Assembly: GCA_046052145.1 (NCBI GenBank) | Contig: JBJOMW010000018.1 | Location: forward strand, 1-64,000 | DNA: 64,000 nucleotides | Source of the DNA: Falsiroseomonas sp046052145 | GTDB taxonomy: Bacteria > Pseudomonadota > Alphaproteobacteria > Acetobacterales > Acetobacteraceae | Reading direction: 5' to 3' | In this document: positions 52,363 through 60,978 of the stretch, piece by piece | Layout of the letters: every line of letters starts with the position of its first letter | Position numbering within the stretch: position 1 is the first letter of the stretch | The notes under the pieces: generated by a model | Told to the model about the DNA's origin: nothing | The model's input: the letters and a program-made list of their open reading frames with translations, nothing else | Database searches by the model: none | Position numbers and translations under genes: made by a program

Positions 52363-53973
52363 ATGAGGAAGCTGCTGCCGGCCATCGGGCTGGCGATGAT
52401 CCTGGGTCATGGCGCCTTGGCTGAGACGCAAACGGCTGAGGCCTGCGGCAGGCTCGCAGCGCTTCGCATCGGCGCTGCCGACATCACGCTGCCGACCGGC
52501 GGTGCCGAAGTGACCTCAGCGGCGCCTGTGAATGACGCGAATGGCAATTATTGCCGCATCCTGGGGGCGATACGCCCCGTGGATCCGGCCGCGCCCAGCA
52601 TTCTCTTCCAGGCGAATCTGCCGGCCAACTGGAACGGCAAGGCGCTTCATTTCGGCGGGGGCGGCTATAATGGCCGCATCCCGAACACCACGGGCCTTGA
52701 GGTGCACGGGCTTGCCGGGACGCCGACGCCACTGGCGCGGGGGTTCCTGACCTTCGGCAGCGATTCCGGCCATCAGGCGGCGAGCGCGGACGACGCCTCC
52801 TTCGCCCTGAACGCGGAGGCGCTGCACAATTTTGGCTACCAGCACATTCGCAAGACGCTCGACGCCGTGCGGCAGGTGGCGATCGCCCATTACGGCCGCG
52901 CGCCGCGGCGCGTGTACTACAATGGTGGCTCGACCGGCGGGCGAGAGGGCCTGACCGCCGCCATCCGCTGGCCCGAAGCCTATGACGGCATCATCGCCTG
53001 GTACCCGGTGTCGAGCTACATGGGCCTCCGGCTTTGGGGCGCGCTGCTGGCCCGGGCGGTCTACGAGGAGGAGTCGGCGGGGTGGATCCCGCCGGCGATG
53101 GTCCAACGCATCCTGCGCGACTCACTCACGCGGTGCGATGCGTTGGATGGCGTCGCGGATGGTCTGGTCAGCAACCCGGATGCCTGCCGCCGGGGCTCCG
53201 CGGCCGCGCTGGAGGCGCTGCGCTGCCGCAACGGCGAAAGCAGCCACCCCGCGCACTGCCTGACCACGGCGCAGGTCGAGCGCACCATGCGCATCTACCA
53301 CCAAGGCTACGCCCTGCCCTTCGCCTTCGCGAATGGCGCACGCGACTACCTGGGCTACAACAGCCTCGAAGGCATCGCGATGCAGCTCGGCAGCCAGCCC
53401 CAGCTGCAGTCGCCGCCGCGCTCCGGACCCAATGCGCATCACGTTGACCGCGCCTACCAGTTCTTCCGCTACTTCGTGAACGAGGGCCGCGACTTCGATA
53501 TCCGGCAATTCGACGTCACGGCACCGGGGCCGGTGCGGGCGCGGATCCTGGAGATCTCCCGCCTCTTCGATGCGACGGCGACCGACCTCTCACGCTTCGC
53601 CGAGCGCGGGGGCAGGATCATCTGGCTGCATGGCCATGACGATCCTTCGGTCAGCCCGCTCGAGAACCGGCGCAATGTACAGGCTATCGTCGCCCGGATG
53701 GGTCAGGAGCGCGCTGACCGCTTCCTGCGTTACTTCGAGATCCCGGGCCTTGCGCACGGCGGCGGGCGCTTCGCGCCGCAGTGGGAAAGCCTTGCTGCGC
53801 TCGATGCCTGGGTGGAGCAGGGCACGCCGCCGGATGGCGCGTTCGTCACCGACGGTACGCAGAGCGAAACGCGGGGCCGCACCCGCCCGCTCTGCCGCTT
53901 CCCCACCTGGCCGAAATTCACGGGCACGGGCGATGCCAGCCTCGCAGCAAGCTTCACCTGCGTTGCAGAATAG
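52363..53973 (+). CDS. Tannase/feruloyl esterase family protein
   Basis: A 536-aa PF07519-type esterase with a secretion signal (MRKLLPAIGLAMILGHGALA). The nucleophile elbow is VYYNGGSTGGREGL (Ser190), the acid lies in WLHGHDDPSVSP, and His465 in GLAHGGGRF. CDALDGVADGLVSNPDAC resembles the family calcium-binding loop. In characterised fungal and bacterial members a Cys directly before the Ser and a Cys after the His form a disulfide (CS-D-HC motif); here both are Gly (GGS and AHGG). The enzyme should cleave phenolic esters (gallate, ferulate or similar) in the periplasm or outside. Follows the ROK gene by 69 nt. Confidence 0.9.
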   Translation: MRKLLPAIGLAMILGHGALAETQTAEACGRLAALRIGAADITLPTGGAEVTSAAPVNDANGNYCRILGAIRPVDPAAPSILFQANLPANWNGKALHFGGGGYNGRIPNTTGLEVHGLAGTPTPLARGFLTFGSDSGHQAASADDASFALNAEALHNFGYQHIRKTLDAVRQVAIAHYGRAPRRVYYNGGSTGGREGLTAAIRWPEAYDGIIAWYPVSSYMGLRLWGALLARAVYEEESAGWIPPAMVQRILRDSLTRCDALDGVADGLVSNPDACRRGSAAALEALRCRNGESSHPAHCLTTAQVERTMRIYHQGYALPFAFANGARDYLGYNSLEGIAMQLGSQPQLQSPPRSGPNAHHVDRAYQFFRYFVNEGRDFDIRQFDVTAPGPVRARILEISRLFDATATDLSRFAERGGRIIWLHGHDDPSVSPLENRRNVQAIVARMGQERADRFLRYFEIPGLAHGGGRFAPQWESLAALDAWVEQGTPPDGAFVTDGTQSETRGRTRPLCRFPTWPKFTGTGDASLAASFTCVAE

Positions 53974-54021
53974 CGAAGGTCTCGCAGATCCGCCGATGCA
54001 ACGCAGCCTGTCGGGCTGACC

Positions 54022-54097
54022 ATAGAGCAGAGGCGCGGGATGCGGGGACGCGCAACCGACGATGCCGACACATCTCGGTTGCCATCTGAAGTGCCTC
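54022..54097. repeat. Dispersed repeat family 1, copy 2
   Basis: AGAGCAGAGGCGCGGGATGC (from 54024), then GGGGACGCGCAACCGACGATGCC and a conserved CATCTGAAGTGCCTC end. It matches 44356-44415 with a handful of substitutions. It occupies the centre of the 265-nt spacer between the convergent tannase and FGE genes; nothing else is recognised in that spacer. Confidence 0.75.
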
Positions 54098-54238
54098 TGG
54101 TTGTCGAACGAGACGAAGCGGGGAGTGTTTTTCAGAGTGCACGGCGCAGATCTTCGGCGCCGGGTCCAGAACGGACCTATTGGGGCACGACGTAGGCCGC
54201 GACCCACCAAGATGTTGGTATGCTCGTTTCTTGCGCCC

Positions 54239-55174
54239 TTACGCGTCGTAGGCGACGCGGAAGCCCGTATGGCCAGCAGAGGTATCGGGGCTGCGCCCGG
54301 CGCGCGCGGCGATCCGGTAGCGGTAGCAGTAGCTGCGATGACAGAGGTAGGAGCCGCCCTTCATCACGCGCTCCCGCTCGGCCATCGCCGCCGCGTTCCG
54401 CTGCTTCGCAACGCCGGTGAGGGAGCGTACCCGGAACGCGTCAGCGCACCATTCCCAGACATTGCCGCAGGCGTTGAACAGGCCGTAGCCATTGGGCGCA
54501 TATGCATCGACAGGGGCAGTTCCGACCCAGCCATCCGCCTGGGTGTTACGACGCGGGAACTCGCCCTGCCAGATGTTGCACATCCCGTTGGTATCGTCGG
54601 GCTCGGCCGCGCCCCAGGGGAAGCGCGCCGCGTCGTTGCCCCCCTTGGCGGCATGCTCCCATTCGGCTTCCGTCGGCAGGCGGCCACCCGCCCAGGCCGC
54701 GAAGGCCGCGGCGTCGGCCCAGGCGACGTGAACGGCAGGATGGTCAAGGCGGTCCCCGATGGACGATCCCGGCCCCTCCGGCGCCGCCCAGAAGGCGCCC
54801 TGCACCTGGCCCCACCAGGGTGTGCCCTCAGGCGCGGGCGCTGCGATGCCGGCAGGGATGAAAGGACGGAAGACATAGGACCAACCGAAGCGCTCGGCCT
54901 CCGTCACATGGCCCGTCGCGGCGACGAAGACGGCGAAGCGGCGGTTCGTGACCGCATGGGCATCCATGCGGAAGGGCCTGATCGTCACCCGCCGCGCCGG
55001 CCCTTCCCCATCGGCCCGGAAGACAGGCGCGTCGGTCCCGATCGTCGTGATGCCACCTGGGATCGGCACGATGACCGCCACGTCGCGCGACGGGCTGGTC
55101 GCGCGCGGCACGATGGCAGGCGCGGGGCCCTGTGGCTCGCGTGCGCCATGCGGCACGCAGCAGGGCGGGCTCAT
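54239..55174 (-). CDS. Formylglycine-generating enzyme (sulfatase-modifying factor)
   Basis: A 311-aa FGE-sulfatase-fold protein. RMDAHAVTNRRFAVFVAATG, RLPTEAEWEHAAKGG, ACGNVWEWCAD and, decisively, KGGSYLCHRSYCYRYRIAAR, where Cys278 and Cys283 match the copper-binding catalytic Cys pair of aerobic FGEs. It converts the Cys of CxPxR motifs in sulfatases to formylglycine using O2. Two such sulfatases are encoded divergently at 56966 and 59430. It overlaps the FadR-type regulator by 4 nt, so regulator and maturase form one minus-strand operon. No signal peptide, consistent with cytosolic sulfatases. Confidence 0.94.
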   Translation of the reverse strand: MSPPCCVPHGAREPQGPAPAIVPRATSPSRDVAVIVPIPGGITTIGTDAPVFRADGEGPARRVTIRPFRMDAHAVTNRRFAVFVAATGHVTEAERFGWSYVFRPFIPAGIAAPAPEGTPWWGQVQGAFWAAPEGPGSSIGDRLDHPAVHVAWADAAAFAAWAGGRLPTEAEWEHAAKGGNDAARFPWGAAEPDDTNGMCNIWQGEFPRRNTQADGWVGTAPVDAYAPNGYGLFNACGNVWEWCADAFRVRSLTGVAKQRNAAAMAERERVMKGGSYLCHRSYCYRYRIAARAGRSPDTSAGHTGFRVAYDA

Positions 55175-55863
55175 CCGGCTTCCAACACCGCGAGCCGCGC
55201 GCGGCGCACCGCGACGAGGTGGCGCCGCATGGCCGCCCGCGCGGCGGTGGAATCGCCGGCCGCAATGGCCTCAGCGATCGCGGCGTGCTCGGCCAGGTTG
55301 TCGCGCCGCCGCGCCGGCGAGACAGAGAGGTCCGTCAATCGGCTGGCCAGCGGCGCGCCCTGGTCGCGCCACAGCACCGCGACAAGGCGCGCCAAGGCCG
55401 CATTGCCCGACGCCTCCGCAATGGCCAGGTGGAAGGCGCGATCCGCCTCGTCATCGGAGAGCCCCGCGGCGCGGGACGCGGCGAGCCGCGCGAAGGCCTC
55501 GGCGACCGCAGAACAGGCGGCGGCATCGCGGCGCGCGGCCAGCGCCGCGCATTCGGGCTCCACCACCGCGCGCGCGTCCAGCACGTCGAAGGGGCCCGGC
55601 GCATCAGCCGCGGCACCGGGCGGCGCCGGCGCAGGCGCGCGCACATAGACGCCGGAGCCGCCGCGCACCTCGACCAGCCCTTCGAGTTCGAGCGCGATCA
55701 GCGCCTCTCGCAGGGACGGCCGGCTGACGTTGAGCCGCGTCGCGAGGTCGCGCTCGCCCGGCAAGCGGCTGCCGGGCGGCAGGTCGCCGCGCGCGATCAT
55801 CGCCGCAAGCTGCTCGGCGATGCGGCGGAACAGGCGGCGTGGCTCGATGGGCTCGAAGGGCAT
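55171..55863 (-). CDS. GntR/FadR-family transcriptional regulator
   Basis: A 230-aa FadR-subfamily regulator. N-terminal winged helix: RIAEQLAAMIARGDLPPGSR, LPGERDLATRLNVSRPSLRE, ALELEGLVEVRGGSGVYV; C-terminal FCD helical domain with VVEPECAALAA, DRAFHLAIAEASGN and NLAEHAAIAEAIAAGD, whose Asp/His residues normally hold a metal that anchors a carboxylate ligand. ATG 55863 gives the usual length; longer frames would cover the divergent promoter. It is divergent from the Bug/sulfatase operon and precedes the FGE gene, so it probably controls the whole sulfatase island. Confidence 0.9.
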   Translation of the reverse strand: MPFEPIEPRRLFRRIAEQLAAMIARGDLPPGSRLPGERDLATRLNVSRPSLREALIALELEGLVEVRGGSGVYVRAPAPAPPGAAADAPGPFDVLDARAVVEPECAALAARRDAAACSAVAEAFARLAASRAAGLSDDEADRAFHLAIAEASGNAALARLVAVLWRDQGAPLASRLTDLSVSPARRRDNLAEHAAIAEAIAAGDSTAARAAMRRHLVAVRRARLAVLEAG

Positions 55864-55880
55864 TCCGGTTGGCGACCTCG

Positions 55881-55910
55881 TTGACAAAGGTTTCGCACCC
55901 TGGCCAGCAT
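55881..55910 (+). promoter_or_regulatory. Possible promoter of sulfatase operon
   Basis: TTGACA (55881-55886) matches the -35 consensus exactly; 18 nt later CAGCAT (55905-55910) is a weak -10 match. It points towards the Bug/sulfatase genes and lies just before the FadR-type palindrome at 55919-55929, where bound repressor would block initiation. Prediction only. Confidence 0.4.
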
Positions 55911-55918
55911 GGATCAAC

Positions 55919-55929
55919 TGGTCAGGCCA
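55919..55929. promoter_or_regulatory. TGGTCAGGCCA, candidate FadR-family operator
   Basis: The 11-mer is one base away from the symmetrical TGGTCnGACCA type bound by many FadR-subfamily GntR regulators. It lies 45 nt upstream of the Bug start and 56 nt upstream of the FadR-type gene start, in their shared spacer. Inference from motif and position. Confidence 0.5.
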
Positions 55930-55973
55930 CCTTGCCAAATAGGGCGGCAGAGACAAGACCACAGGAGGACGCG

Positions 55974-56969
55974 ATGCCAGACGCGATGCGCACCCATCGC
56001 CGCACGATGCTGCGTGGCCTGCTGGCCGCCGCCCCGGCACTCGCACTGCCGGCCGTCGCGCGCGCACAGGGCGAATGGCCCAGCCGATCACTTCGCATCG
56101 TCGTGCCCTTCGCGCCCGGCGGCTCCTCCGACGTCTCGGCGCGGCTGGTCGCCAACCATCTCTCCGTTAGGCTCGGCCGGCCGGTGGTGGTGGAGAACCG
56201 CGCGGGCGCCGCGACGGTCATCGGCACGCACGAGGTCGCGCGGAGCGCAGCGGATGGCTACACGCTGCTGCTGACGCCGCCGCCCTTCGTCATCACGCAA
56301 TTCGCTTATCCGAACCTGCCCTACGACCCGGTGCGCGACTTCCGTCCCGTCGCACTGCTGGTGCTGGCACCCAACGCGCTGGTGGTGCGCGCCGACCTGC
56401 CGGCGCGCAACTTCGCGGAGTTCGTCGCGCTGGCGAAGGCGCGGCCCGGCGCGCTGAACTATGCCTCGCCCGGCAACGGGTCCCTACCCCATGTGGCGTT
56501 CGAACTGCTGAAGCTGCGCGCCGGCATCGAGGTAACGCATGTCCCCTATCGCGGTGGTGGACCGGCGGTGGCGGACCTCGCCGCGGGGCGCGTGGACGCG
56601 ATGATCGCAAGCCCGCTCGAGGCTGCGGGCCAAGTGCAGGGTGGGCGCGTCCGGCCACTGATGGTCGCTGGTAGCCCGCGCATCGCCACCTGGCCGGAAG
56701 TGCCGACCGCTGACGAGGCCGGCCTTCCGGGCTTCGCGGCGCCAGGCTGGTTTGGGATCTCCGCGCCGGCCGGCGTGCCCAATGCGATCGTCGCCCGGCT
56801 GAACGCGGATATCCGCGCCGTGCTCGCGCTCGAGGAGGTACAGGCGCGGCTCAGCGACCTAGGCGCGGCAGCCGCCCCCGGCAGCCCCGAGGACTTCGCC
56901 CGGCTTCTCGACGCGCAGCGCGCGCAATGGGCAGACGCGGTGCGCGTTGCTCAGGTGCGGGTCGAATGA
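55974..56969 (+). CDS. Bug/TctC-family periplasmic receptor 10
   Basis: A 331-aa Bug receptor. AGGAGG (55963-55968) precedes ATG 55974; signal MPDAMRTHRRTMLRGLLAAA...ARAQG, mature WPSRSLRIVVPFAPGGSSD. Landmarks: ENRAGAATVIGTHEV, DGYTLLLTPPPF, NYASPGNGSLPHVAF and HVPYRGGGPAVAD. It overlaps the first sulfatase gene by 4 nt, so receptor and sulfatase are translationally coupled and a sulfated organic acid or amide is the likely ligand (inference). Confidence 0.93.
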   Translation: MPDAMRTHRRTMLRGLLAAAPALALPAVARAQGEWPSRSLRIVVPFAPGGSSDVSARLVANHLSVRLGRPVVVENRAGAATVIGTHEVARSAADGYTLLLTPPPFVITQFAYPNLPYDPVRDFRPVALLVLAPNALVVRADLPARNFAEFVALAKARPGALNYASPGNGSLPHVAFELLKLRAGIEVTHVPYRGGGPAVADLAAGRVDAMIASPLEAAGQVQGGRVRPLMVAGSPRIATWPEVPTADEAGLPGFAAPGWFGISAPAGVPNAIVARLNADIRAVLALEEVQARLSDLGAAAAPGSPEDFARLLDAQRAQWADAVRVAQVRVE

Positions 56970-58453
56970 TGACCGACACCGCGCGCGGAGGACGCCCCAA
57001 CATCCTCTGGATTTGCACAGACCAGCAGCGCTGGGACACGGTCGGTGCGCTCGGCAATCCGCATATCCGCACGCCCGCGGTGGATGGGCTTTGCCACGGC
57101 GGAACGGCATTCCGGCGCGCCTACACCCAGTCGCCGATCTGCACGCCCTCGCGTGCCTCGATGCTCACGGGGCGCTATCCGGCAAGCCACCATGTCTATC
57201 GGAACGGCAATGCCTTCTTTCCGCCGGGCGAAGTGCTGGTGACGAAGCTGCTGGCCGATGCGGGGTATGATTGCGGCCTGATCGGCAAGCTGCACCTCTC
57301 GGCGGCCAAGTACCACGAGAAGCGCACTGACGACGGCTACCGCGTTTTCCATTGGAACCACCACCCGACACCGGACGCCGCGCGCGGCGATGCCTATGAA
57401 CACTGGCTCCGCCACGAGAAGCGCGTGGACCCGCAGGCGCTCTATCGCGACAAGGGCGCCTTCTGCGGCCCCGGCGTGCCGGCGGAGTTCCACCAATCCA
57501 CCTGGTGCGGCGAGATGGCGGTGCGCTTCGTCACCGACCGGCGCGACGGCCCCTGGTGCCTTTCGCTCAATTTCTTTGACCCGCACGCCCCCTTCGACGC
57601 GCCGCCAGAGGCGCTGGCGCGGATGGATGCATCGAAGCTGCCACTGCCGCTGTGGCGGCCTTCGGATGCCGAGCGCTGGCGCGACTTCGAGCGCGTGGAC
57701 CAGCAGCAGAAGAAGCCGGTGGACCCGACCATCCGCCGTACCGCCGCCCCTGCCCCACCGCCCGCAGTGCGGGACCACGACAAGGTCGCGAGCCACGTGC
57801 CCGAGGATTACGACGCGCTCCAGGTCAAGGCGAACTACTACGCGATGATCGAGCACATCGACGCGCAGGTCGCGCGCATCCTGGACGCGCTGCGCGCCAC
57901 CGGGCAGCTCAAGAACACGATCATCCTCTACCATTCCGACCATGGCGAGATGCTCGGCGACCATGGCCTCGTGCTGAAGGGCTGCCGCTTCTTCGACGGG
58001 CTGGTGCGCGTGCCGATGATCTGGTCTTGCCCCGGGCGCTTCCGCCAGGACCTCGCAAGCGACGCGCTGGTGGAGCTGGTGGATATCGCCCCCACCCTGC
58101 TCGACGCCGCCGGGCTCGAGGTGCCGTGGTTCATGCAGGGCCGCTCGCTGCTGCCGATCCTGGAAGGCCGCGCCGACCCGCATGCGCACAAGACGCATGT
58201 TGTCAGCGAGTTCAAGGACAGCATCGGCGGGCATCCCGACCACAGCCATGGCTCGATGGTCTTCGACGGGCGCTTCAAATCGGTCGTCTATCACGGCCAC
58301 CAGGTCGGCGAGATCTTCGACCATGCGAGCGACCCGGGCGAGTTCGACAACCTCTGGCATGATGCGCCGCTGCGCGCCGATCGGCTGAAGGCGCATCTCG
58401 ATGCGCTGGCCGCGACGATCAGCGCCGGGCCGCCGCGCGGCGCGCTCTACTGA
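56966..58453 (+). CDS. Sulfatase 1 (type I, formylglycine-dependent)
   Basis: A 495-aa alkaline-phosphatase-superfamily sulfatase. NILWICTDQQRWDT holds the first metal ligands (Asp19, Gln20), and SPICTPSRASMLTGRYP the formylglycine site (Cys59 in CTPSR). GLIGKLHLS, LNFFDPHAPFDAP and ILYHSDHGEMLGDHGL supply Lys, His, Asp and His expected for sulfate binding and catalysis. No signal peptide, so it works in the cytosol after import. Start ATG 56966 overlaps the Bug stop (ATGA); a second ATG follows immediately. It precedes a second Bug gene by 2 nt. Resembles choline-sulfatase/arylsulfatase groups; substrate unknown. Confidence 0.93.
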   Translation: MMTDTARGGRPNILWICTDQQRWDTVGALGNPHIRTPAVDGLCHGGTAFRRAYTQSPICTPSRASMLTGRYPASHHVYRNGNAFFPPGEVLVTKLLADAGYDCGLIGKLHLSAAKYHEKRTDDGYRVFHWNHHPTPDAARGDAYEHWLRHEKRVDPQALYRDKGAFCGPGVPAEFHQSTWCGEMAVRFVTDRRDGPWCLSLNFFDPHAPFDAPPEALARMDASKLPLPLWRPSDAERWRDFERVDQQQKKPVDPTIRRTAAPAPPPAVRDHDKVASHVPEDYDALQVKANYYAMIEHIDAQVARILDALRATGQLKNTIILYHSDHGEMLGDHGLVLKGCRFFDGLVRVPMIWSCPGRFRQDLASDALVELVDIAPTLLDAAGLEVPWFMQGRSLLPILEGRADPHAHKTHVVSEFKDSIGGHPDHSHGSMVFDGRFKSVVYHGHQVGEIFDHASDPGEFDNLWHDAPLRADRLKAHLDALAATISAGPPRGALY

Positions 58454-58455
58454 CG

Positions 58456-59433
58456 ATGGCAGGAAAGAACCGAATGATGCGACGCCGCAGCCTCGGACTG
58501 CTCGCCGCCACGACGCTGGCCGCGCCCTTCGCGGCGCGCGCGGCCTGGCCGGAGCGCTCCGTGACCGTCATCGTCCCCTACCCACCGGGCGGGAACAACG
58601 ACATCCTGGCCCGGCTTCTCGCCCCCGCCGTGGAACGGGAGATCGGCCAGCCGCTGGTGATCGACAACCGCGGCGGCGGGGGCGGCACGATCGGCTCAGG
58701 CCAAGCTGCGCGCGCGACGCCAGACGGCCACACCGTGCTCTTCGCGGATATCGGCATCCTCGCGATCGCGCCGCACCTCTTCGCCTCGCTGCCCTTCGGT
58801 CCGGACAGCTTCGCCCCGGTGATCCGCCTGACAGAGGTTTCTCTGCTGCTGGGCGTGCCGCGCGAAAGCCCTCACCGGAGCGTCGCCGACCTCGTCGCCG
58901 CAGCCCGCGCGCGGCCAGAGGCGCTGAACTTCGGCACGCCCGGCCCAGGCACCGCCGGACATCTCGCCACGCAGATGCTGCTGAGCATGACCGGCACGCG
59001 CATGACGCATGTGCCCTTCCGCGGCAGCGCGCCAGCGGCGCAGGAACTCGTCGCGGGCCGCATCGACCTGCTGATCGACGGCACGCTGCTGCCGGCGGTG
59101 CAACAGGGCAGCATCCGCGCGCTGGCGGTGACGGGTGGCACTAGGAGCCCCTTCACGCCAGAGCTGCCGACCGTCGCGGAGGCTGGGGTGCCGGGCTATG
59201 CCTTCGCCTCCTGGCACGGCGTCGTGGCGCCGCGCGGCACACCGCCCGAGGCGATTGTGCGGCTTAACACCGCCTTCAACGCCGCGCTGCGCGACGCGAC
59301 GGTGCAGGCCCGAGCGCGCCAGCTCGGCCTGCCGCTGACTGGCGGCACGGCGGCTGATTTCGCCGCCTGGATCCTTGCAGAGCGCGCGAAGTTCGGGCCG
59401 CTGGTACAGGCCTCGGGAGCGCGCGTAGAATGA
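58456..59433 (+). CDS. Bug/TctC-family periplasmic receptor 11
   Basis: A 325-aa Bug receptor. Signal MAGKNRMMRRRSLGLLAATT...AARAA (a start at the second or third Met is possible), mature WPERSVTVIVPYPPGGNND. Landmarks: DNRGGGGGTIGSGQA, DGHTVLFADIGI, NFGTPGPGTAGHLATQ and HVPFRGSAPAAQE. It lies 2 nt after sulfatase 1 and overlaps sulfatase 2 by 4 nt. Its ligand loop (PYPPGGNND) differs from that of receptor 10, suggesting the two receptors serve different ligands. Confidence 0.93.
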   Translation: MAGKNRMMRRRSLGLLAATTLAAPFAARAAWPERSVTVIVPYPPGGNNDILARLLAPAVEREIGQPLVIDNRGGGGGTIGSGQAARATPDGHTVLFADIGILAIAPHLFASLPFGPDSFAPVIRLTEVSLLLGVPRESPHRSVADLVAAARARPEALNFGTPGPGTAGHLATQMLLSMTGTRMTHVPFRGSAPAAQELVAGRIDLLIDGTLLPAVQQGSIRALAVTGGTRSPFTPELPTVAEAGVPGYAFASWHGVVAPRGTPPEAIVRLNTAFNAALRDATVQARARQLGLPLTGGTAADFAAWILAERAKFGPLVQASGARVE

Positions 59434-60911
59434 GCGCGCGTCCCAACATTCTCTTTGTCACAGTTGACCAGTGGCCGGCTTCGATGACCGGCTATGAGGG
59501 CCATCCGGCGGTGCTGACGCCGACCCTCGACCAGCTGGCGCGGAACGGCGTGCGATACTCCCGCACCTACACGGAATGTCCGATCTGCATCCCGGCGCGG
59601 CGGACCATGATGACGGGCACCACGGCACGCCAGCACGGCGACCGTAGCTTTGACCCAGCGCTCCGCATGCCCGACCTGCCGACGCTGCCCGCGATCCTGC
59701 GGCAGGCCGGCTATCAGGCGACCGCGGTCGGCAAGCTGCATGTCTATCCCCCGCGGGACCGCATCGGCTTCGATGAGGTCCATCTGGCCGAGGAAGGCCG
59801 GCCGCATCTCGGTGGTCCCGACGACCACGACATCTACATCGCCGACGAGGGCTTCCCTGGCCGCGGCTTCGACCATGGGATGAACAACAACGACTATCTC
59901 TGGCGCCCCTGGCACCTGCCGGAGCATTGCCACGTCACCAACTGGACGACGTGGCGGATGTGCCGCGAGATCAAGCGGCGCGACCCAACGCGGCCCGGCT
60001 TCTGGCACCTGTCCTACACCGCGCCACACCCGCCGCTGATCCCGCTGCAGGGCTACCTCGACATCTATCGCGATGCCGCGCTCGCCCCCCCGCCCATGGG
60101 CGACTGGGCGCGCGATGAGGCGGCGCAGCCCTATGCGCTGCGCGCCGTGCGCGACTACTGGGCGCATGTGAAGCCGCAGCATCTTCTGGGCATCCAGCGC
60201 GCTTTCATGGCGCTCTGTACGCATATCGACCACCAGCTGCGCCTCGTCATCGGCACGCTGCGCGAGGAAGGGCTGCTGGACGACACGGTCATCCTGTTCA
60301 CCGCAGACCACGGCGACATGCTGGGTGGGCACGACCTCTGGGCCAAGCGGCTCTATTACGAGGACAGCGCGCGGGTGCCGACCATCCTGATAGGGCCGAA
60401 GGGTGATCAGCGCACGAAGCCGGGCAGCGTGGACGACCGGCTGGTGGGCCTAGCCGACGTGATGCCAACGTTGCTCGACTTCGCGGGTGTGGAGGTTCCC
60501 AACCACGTCGAGGGTCTTTCCATGGTGGGCGCGCGAAAGCGCGATGTGCTTCTCGGTGCCTGCCGCGAGGACGCGAATGCGACGCGCATGGCGACGGAGG
60601 GGCGCTACAAGCTGCTCTGGTATCCCTGCGGGAACGTCATTCAGCTCTTTGATCTGAAGGAGGACCCGCAAGAGTTGCACGACCGCGCAGAGGACCCCGC
60701 GCTCGCCGCAGTGCGGGCCCGACTCGAGGCAGCGCTGGTCGACGGCGCCTGGGGCGCTGATCTCGACTGGATCAGTGATGGAAGGCTGGTCGGCATGACG
60801 GCGCGCGACTTCGTAGGCCAGGCCAATCGGGGTCTTTCAGGTCAACGCGGCCACCATTACCCGCCGCCGCCCATCGTCGGTGCAGACGTCGTGGTGGGCA
60901 CGCCTGGCTAG
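59430..60911 (+). CDS. Sulfatase 2 (type I, formylglycine-dependent)
   Basis: A 493-aa sulfatase. NILFVTVDQWPASM has the first metal ligands (Asp13, Gln14); CPICIPARRTMMTGT has the formylglycine site (Cys53 in CIPAR, the CxPAR variant); AVGKLHVYPP, LSYTAPHPPLIPL and LFTADHGDMLGGHDLWAKR supply the other active-site residues. No signal peptide. It overlaps the preceding Bug gene by 4 nt, ending a four-gene Bug-sulfatase-Bug-sulfatase operon. It differs from sulfatase 1 in sequence and active-site variant, so it probably acts on a different sulfate ester. Confidence 0.93.
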   Translation: MSARPNILFVTVDQWPASMTGYEGHPAVLTPTLDQLARNGVRYSRTYTECPICIPARRTMMTGTTARQHGDRSFDPALRMPDLPTLPAILRQAGYQATAVGKLHVYPPRDRIGFDEVHLAEEGRPHLGGPDDHDIYIADEGFPGRGFDHGMNNNDYLWRPWHLPEHCHVTNWTTWRMCREIKRRDPTRPGFWHLSYTAPHPPLIPLQGYLDIYRDAALAPPPMGDWARDEAAQPYALRAVRDYWAHVKPQHLLGIQRAFMALCTHIDHQLRLVIGTLREEGLLDDTVILFTADHGDMLGGHDLWAKRLYYEDSARVPTILIGPKGDQRTKPGSVDDRLVGLADVMPTLLDFAGVEVPNHVEGLSMVGARKRDVLLGACREDANATRMATEGRYKLLWYPCGNVIQLFDLKEDPQELHDRAEDPALAAVRARLEAALVDGAWGADLDWISDGRLVGMTARDFVGQANRGLSGQRGHHYPPPPIVGADVVVGTPG

Positions 60912-60917
60912 AGCAAT

Positions 60918-60943
60918 ATGCGTTCGGAAACATCTGAACGCAT
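60918..60943 (+). terminator. Terminator-like hairpin after sulfatase 2
   Basis: ATGCGTTC (60918-60925) pairs perfectly with GAACGCAT (60936-60943) around a 10-nt loop, followed by TTCTTGTTCT. It lies 7 nt after the sulfatase 2 stop, as expected for the end of the operon, although the T-tract is interrupted. Confidence 0.6.
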
Positions 60944-60978
60944 TTCTTGTTCTACGTTTAAAGACTTCTAGAGCACGA

